Of a DNA stretch of 64,000 nucleotides, positions 59,661 through 64,000 are shown piece by piece (position 1 is the first letter of the stretch; the number at the start of each line of letters is the position of its first letter). Origin of the DNA: CALINB01 sp938045325 (GTDB lineage: Bacteria > Pseudomonadota > Alphaproteobacteria > Rhodospirillales > CALINB01). Below the pieces are notes generated by a model. The model was not told where the DNA came from. It did not search any database and was given only the letters and a program-made list of their open reading frames with translations. Position numbers and translations under genes: made by a program. Location: NCBI GenBank assembly GCA_038114465.1, contig JAYNQW010000008.1:1-64000 (forward strand). Reading direction: 5' to 3'.

Positions 59661-61411
59661 TGACAAACTTGTTTAAAAACTTTTACAACGATGCCCGGGA
59701 GCTGAAGCACAGCCGCCGAGTGCATCTCGAAGGCAACCAAAAACAGGCGCTAGAAGTCGGACGCAACCGGTTGCTGGTGACGGGCATTGTCATGATGCTC
59801 GCATTTGCCGCCGTGACCGGCCGTGTGGTCGATCTGGCCTTGCTCGATTATCAGGCAAGTCCCCGGTACGCAGCGACAATCGGCGAACAACCGGTATTAA
59901 GCCGGGCCGATATTGTCGATCGTAACGGCGTTATTCTAGCGACGAATTTGCCGACGGATTCGCTGTATGCCAACCCGCGCGACGTACTGGATGCCGATGA
60001 TGCCATCGATAAAATTCTTCGGGTTTTGCCGGACCTGAATCGCAAGGATTTGACGAAGAAATTAAAAGCCGACAGTGCTTTTGTATGGATTCGCCGCAAT
60101 CTAACGCCGCATCAGGTTTATGAGGTTAACCGGCTCGGTATTCCCGGTTTCGAATTCAAGCAGGAAATTCGCCGGGTTTATCCGCACGGCACGATGGCAG
60201 CCCATATTCTCGGCTTCACCGATGTCGATGGCAAGGGAATCGCGGGGACGGAGCGTTACTTCAATAATGTTCTCAGTGAAGGACGCAATCCGCTCATTTT
60301 GTCGATTGATGTTCGGTTGCAATCCATCTTGCGTGAAGAACTAAGCGCATCCGTAACCGAGTTCAAGGCGCTTGGCGGTGCAGGAATTATCTTGGACGTG
60401 CAAACCGGTGAGACGATGGCATCTGTTTCTTTGCCGGATTTTTCGCCGAACGATCCCTCAGGCGCCATAGGTGAAGCCGGATTTAATCGGGTGACCAAAG
60501 GTGTTTATGAAATGGGCTCGACGTTTAAGTTGTTCACCACGGCGATGGCGCTCGATAGCGGTACGGTCACGATGCGCGATGGTTATGATGCCAGCCGGCC
60601 GATTAAAATTGCCCGGTTTAAAATTTCCGACTACCACGCCAAAAACAGATGGCTCAGTGTGCCGGAAATTTTAGTGCACTCCTCAAACATTGGCTCGGCG
60701 AAAATGGCGCTCGATGTCGGCGGGCAAGCTCAAAAAGCTTATCTCAAACAATTGGGTCTGTTGGGCACTTCTGAAATTGAATTGCCGGAAGTGGGCTCGT
60801 CCTTGTCGCCGGCACGGTGGCGCGACATTAACACGATGACCATTTCATTTGGTCATGGCATTGCTGTCAGCCCGATACAAATGGCCGAAGCGGTTGCTGT
60901 TTTAGTGAATGGCGGCGTCAGGTATCCAGCGACATTATTAAAACGATCGCACGTGCATATGGCGCGAGGCCAGCAAGTTTTGTCCCGGAAGACCTCGCGG
61001 CAGATGCGAAAACTGATGCGCATGGTTGTTGCCAACGGCACCGGTCGGAAAGCCGCCGTTCCCGGTTACCGCGTGGGTGGTAAAACCGGCACAGCCGAAA
61101 AACAAGTCGGCGGCCGGTATAAAAGAAAATCGTTGATCTCTTCGTTCGTCGGGGCCTTCCCGCTCGATAATCCGCGCTATGTCATTCTTGTGCTTGTTGA
61201 TGAGCCTAAAGGGAATGAGCGGACTCAAAATTACGCAACAGGTGGTTGGGTCGCAGCACCAGTCGTGCGCCGTGTTATTGAGCGCATGGGGCCAGCACTC
61301 GGCATGTTGCCGGTCCACGAACAAAAGGCACCGCAGCGGGCGCCGACAAAATTATTTTCCGTTACGAAAGCTTCGGTCTCGATTCGGGAGCGGCGAATTG
61401 CGACTCGATGA
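59660..61411 (+). CDS. ftsI: Penicillin-binding protein 3, septal transpeptidase FtsI
   Basis: 583 aa. One membrane helix near 35-57 is followed by the PBP dimer domain (AGTERYFNNVL near 196) and the transpeptidase domain with S287-T-F-K290, S341-S-N343 and K475-T-G-T, the three class B PBP motifs. It crosslinks septal peptidoglycan with FtsW. The ATG overlaps the ftsL stop by one base, and the end overlaps the murE start. Confidence 0.95.
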   Translation: MTNLFKNFYNDARELKHSRRVHLEGNQKQALEVGRNRLLVTGIVMMLAFAAVTGRVVDLALLDYQASPRYAATIGEQPVLSRADIVDRNGVILATNLPTDSLYANPRDVLDADDAIDKILRVLPDLNRKDLTKKLKADSAFVWIRRNLTPHQVYEVNRLGIPGFEFKQEIRRVYPHGTMAAHILGFTDVDGKGIAGTERYFNNVLSEGRNPLILSIDVRLQSILREELSASVTEFKALGGAGIILDVQTGETMASVSLPDFSPNDPSGAIGEAGFNRVTKGVYEMGSTFKLFTTAMALDSGTVTMRDGYDASRPIKIARFKISDYHAKNRWLSVPEILVHSSNIGSAKMALDVGGQAQKAYLKQLGLLGTSEIELPEVGSSLSPARWRDINTMTISFGHGIAVSPIQMAEAVAVLVNGGVRYPATLLKRSHVHMARGQQVLSRKTSRQMRKLMRMVVANGTGRKAAVPGYRVGGKTGTAEKQVGGRYKRKSLISSFVGAFPLDNPRYVILVLVDEPKGNERTQNYATGGWVAAPVVRRVIERMGPALGMLPVHEQKAPQRAPTKLFSVTKASVSIRERRIATR

Positions 61412-62867
61412 GTTATTGCAAGGAGAAGAATACACAGTGATTGAAGGTGCGGCGCACTTAGCACAGGAAATTAATGGGCTAACCGGTGATTCCCGCCAGG
61501 TTGCGCCTGGGTATTTATTTGCCGCCCTGCCGGGAACTAAAACAGACGGCCGCTTATTTATCAACGACGCCATTGAAAAAGGAGCTACGGCCATTCTGGC
61601 GCCGCTCGGCACACAGCTTAAGGAACAGGCCGATCAGGTTCCGTTAATTGTCGATGAAAACCCGCATCGCCGTTTCGCCAAACTTGCCGCCCGGTATTAT
61701 CAAACGCAGCCCGAAACCATTGCCGCCGTGACGGGCACCAACGGGAAAACATCCGTCGCTCATTTTTTGCGCCAGCTTTGGACCGCCGCCAAACACCGTG
61801 CGGCAAGCCTTGGTACGATTGGCATTCAAACGGACACGGACTCCATTGAGGGGAATTTAACGACGCCCGACCCCGTCGCGTTGCACAAGTCTTTGCGTGA
61901 TTTGGCCGATCAGGGCATTACGCATTTAGCGATGGAAGCATCCAGCCACGGCCTTGATCAATTCAGACTCGATGGTGTCCGCATTAGTGCTGCGGCTTTT
62001 ACAAATTTAACCCGTGATCACTTGGATTATCACGGCACCATGGCTGTGTATTTGGAATCGAAGGCGCGCCTCTTTGCGGAGGTCCTGATCGATGGCGGTA
62101 CGGCCGTTTTGAATATCGATGCGCCGGAATTTGAACGATTAAACTCGATCTGTATTGATCGCGGTCACCGCGTGATGACGTATGGTATCGAACAAGGCGA
62201 TATTTGCTGCAAACGAATTATCGATACGCCGAACGGTTATGACCTCGACCTTGCTGTTCATGACGAACGGTTTATCGTGAGCCTTCCGTTAATTGGCACC
62301 TTTCAAATTGCCAACGCTTTATGCGCATTGGGCTTGGCAATCGCGACCGGCGAAAAACCGAAATCGGCTGCTGCCGCGCTCGAAGCACTCAAAAGCGCAC
62401 CGGGGCGCTTGCAGCCCATTGCAGGGCATCCGTCAGGTGCCATGGTTTTCATCGATTACGCCCATACCCCGGATGCGCTGTCGCATGTGCTGCTCGCCTT
62501 GCGCCCGCATACGAAAGGCTCGTTATCCGTCATCTTCGGTTGCGGCGGCGACAGGGATACCGGCAAGCGTCCCGAGATGGGCAACATCGCCAAAACTCTT
62601 GCCGATCATGTGATCGTGACGGACGACAACCCGCGTAGCGAAGAGTCTTCGAAAATCCGTGCCGACATCATGGCGGCGTGCCCGGAAGCTCAGGAAATCG
62701 GTGACCGAACGGCAGCTATTCAAACGGGGATCAAAGATCTGCAGCGAGGCGATGTATTGGTTGTCGCCGGTAAAGGGCATGAAACGGGCCAGATCATCGG
62801 TGACGATGTTCTGTCTTTCGATGATGTGCAGGCCGTAAAAGCGGCGATTGAGGAGTTGCGCTCATGA
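61398..62867 (+). CDS. murE: UDP-MurNAc-tripeptide synthetase MurE (meso-DAP adding)
   Basis: 489 aa from TTG 61398, inside the end of ftsI. GGGAG lies seven bases before it and the product starts MRLDELLQGE, the usual MurE N-terminus; a GTG at 61438 would lose it. TGTNGKTS at 112-119 binds ATP, FTNLTRDHLDYHGTM near 199-213 is the metal and substrate segment, and D410-N-P-R413 is the meso-diaminopimelate specificity motif. It makes UDP-MurNAc-tripeptide in the cytoplasm. Its TGA overlaps the murF ATG. Confidence 0.95.
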   Translation: MRLDELLQGEEYTVIEGAAHLAQEINGLTGDSRQVAPGYLFAALPGTKTDGRLFINDAIEKGATAILAPLGTQLKEQADQVPLIVDENPHRRFAKLAARYYQTQPETIAAVTGTNGKTSVAHFLRQLWTAAKHRAASLGTIGIQTDTDSIEGNLTTPDPVALHKSLRDLADQGITHLAMEASSHGLDQFRLDGVRISAAAFTNLTRDHLDYHGTMAVYLESKARLFAEVLIDGGTAVLNIDAPEFERLNSICIDRGHRVMTYGIEQGDICCKRIIDTPNGYDLDLAVHDERFIVSLPLIGTFQIANALCALGLAIATGEKPKSAAAALEALKSAPGRLQPIAGHPSGAMVFIDYAHTPDALSHVLLALRPHTKGSLSVIFGCGGDRDTGKRPEMGNIAKTLADHVIVTDDNPRSEESSKIRADIMAACPEAQEIGDRTAAIQTGIKDLQRGDVLVVAGKGHETGQIIGDDVLSFDDVQAVKAAIEELRS

Positions 62868-64000
62868 CGGCGGCCGGTGCGCAAGCATTATGGACATCGG
62901 ACGAGGCCATTGCAGTGACCAACGGTCATTGCGCCGTTCCGTGGCAAGCCAGTGGTGTTTCTATCGACAGCCGGACCATACAAACGGGCGATTTGTTTGT
63001 TGCCCTGCAGGGTCCCCATCATGACGGCCACGATTATGTCGATAGCGCATTACAGCGCAATGCCGCTGCGGCTATGGTGCATGCACAATCAAAAACATTA
63101 TCTGCCAGCGCGCCTTTGCTGATGGTCGACGACACCATGACAGCATTGCAATCTTTAGGCGCTGCATCGCGCGATCGGTCGGCGGCGAAAATTATTGCCG
63201 TGACCGGCAGTGTCGGCAAAACCGGTGTCAAGGAAGCACTGAAATTTGTTTTAAGCGAACAAGGTGAGACCCACGCCAGCGTTGGCAGTTTCAACAATCA
63301 TTGGGGTGTGCCGCTCAGTCTAGCACGTATGGCCAAAGAAGCAGCGTATGGTGTATTTGAAATCGGCATGAATCACCCCGGCGAAATTGAACCGTTATCC
63401 GGGTTGGTTCGCCCGCATGTTGCCGTGATTACCACCGTTGAAGCGGTTCATTCCGAATTCTTTAAAACGACGGAAGCAATCGCACACGCCAAAGCGGAAA
63501 TTTTCGCCGGTGTGATGCCGGGCGGAACAGCTGTCCTCAATCACGATAATCCTTATTTTGATCTGTTAACCGATGCGGCGCGGAATTGTGGCATCAATAA
63601 CTTTATCGCATTCGGCCAAAATGACCGTGCCCGGGTGCGTTTGCTGGATGCGGTCCTTGAACACGACAAGTCCGTCGTCATGGCGGAAGTCGATGGTCAC
63701 GCGCTTACATATCATATCGGCATTCCGGGCCGTCATTGGGTCATGAATAGTCTTTGCGTTTTGGCCAGCGTGCTGGCGGCAGGGGGTGATGTTGTCAGTG
63801 CATCAGTCCGGCTCGCAGCCTTGCAGCCGGCAAAAGGCCGGGGCCAGATCCATCACGTTGCCGTGCCGGGCGGCGAGGTTACCATTATTGATGAAAGTTA
63901 TAACGCAAGCCCGGTTTCCATGAAGGCCGCGTTGGCCGTTCTGGGCGGATATCAGTTGGATGCAAACGGCCGCCGCATTGCCGTGCTTGGTGACATGCTG
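62864..64000 (+). CDS. murF: UDP-MurNAc-tripeptide D-Ala-D-Ala ligase MurF, 3' end beyond window
   Basis: The frame runs from ATG 62864 (overlapping the murE stop) to the window edge without a stop, 379 codons so far against about 460-480 expected. VTGSVGKTGVKEAL near 107-120 is the ATP loop, NNHWGVPLSLARM near 143-155 and EIGMNHPGEIEPLS near 166-179 are MurF markers, and DESYNASPVSM near 344-354 is the typical C-terminal motif. It adds D-Ala-D-Ala to the tripeptide, completing the muropeptide. Confidence 0.93.
   Translation, partial: MTAAGAQALWTSDEAIAVTNGHCAVPWQASGVSIDSRTIQTGDLFVALQGPHHDGHDYVDSALQRNAAAAMVHAQSKTLSASAPLLMVDDTMTALQSLGAASRDRSAAKIIAVTGSVGKTGVKEALKFVLSEQGETHASVGSFNNHWGVPLSLARMAKEAAYGVFEIGMNHPGEIEPLSGLVRPHVAVITTVEAVHSEFFKTTEAIAHAKAEIFAGVMPGGTAVLNHDNPYFDLLTDAARNCGINNFIAFGQNDRARVRLLDAVLEHDKSVVMAEVDGHALTYHIGIPGRHWVMNSLCVLASVLAAGGDVVSASVRLAALQPAKGRGQIHHVAVPGGEVTIIDESYNASPVSMKAALAVLGGYQLDANGRRIAVLGDML

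Noticed and set aside
61179..61397. An N-terminal extension of MurE reading into the ftsI region
   Set aside because: The bases are the ftsI end in another frame; TTG 61398 has a proper Shine-Dalgarno and the normal MurE start.

Overview
The window looks like chromosomal DNA of a free-living alphaproteobacterium, perhaps Rhodospirillales-like. This is inference from three things: a mra/mur/fts division cluster in the usual order, a type A RNase P RNA, and a large set of solute-binding-protein-dependent carboxylate transporters with organic-acid catabolic genes. No rRNA, tRNA, IS element, prophage or CRISPR array was seen.

Positions 1-34980 are a catabolic region. It opens with a receiver-domain remnant, an OtnC-like class II aldolase and a complete tripartite tricarboxylate transporter (tctB-tctA-tctC). 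A divergent block follows: flavin reductase, thiol-dioxygenase-like cupin, carboxymuconolactone-decarboxylase family protein and MmgE/PrpD facing a class III CoA-transferase with three hotdog hydratases. The minus-strand block 10722-20115 holds four large periplasmic receptors (TctC) and two TctA-TctB fusion permeases. Neither permease has a usable AUG/GUG/UUG start; they appear to start at AUU and AUA. Next come two more MmgE/PrpD proteins, an SDR and a TauD-type dioxygenase. At 25384-25977 there is a UGSC-family gene whose in-frame TGA falls on the family's selenocysteine position, followed by a conserved partner gene and a fourth MmgE/PrpD. The block ends with an amidohydrolase, a phosphoesterase, a fumarylacetoacetase-like protein, an SDR, PrpF and a second dioxygenase.

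Positions 34980-46300 hold a PrpB-like lyase, an alpha/beta hydrolase, a TolC-like protein, a tandem array of four small cupins behind a 5-oxoprolinase-type enzyme, a secreted Cys-repeat protein broken by one TAG, and a frameshifted GNAT gene. Positions 46440-57420 carry an HtrA-like pseudo-protease with PDZ, DUF3750, a TerB/J-domain protein, a cupin, an AmiD-type amidase, rnpB, a CoA-transferase, a DUF454 protein, a globin-PAS-PAS-chemoreceptor gene split by one GAA-to-TAA change, and two ornithine-cyclodeaminase family genes. From 57670 the division cluster begins with four 10-bp-spaced MraZ boxes, then mraZ, rsmH, ftsL, ftsI, murE and murF (cut by the window end).

Inferred theme: uptake of di/tricarboxylates by TTT systems, activation by CoA-transferases, hydration and dehydration by MaoC and MmgE/PrpD enzymes, and cleavage by PrpB-like and FAH-like enzymes. 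The most notable items are the two non-AUG starts, the UGSC selenoprotein, the cupin array and the two long genes each interrupted by a single stop codon.
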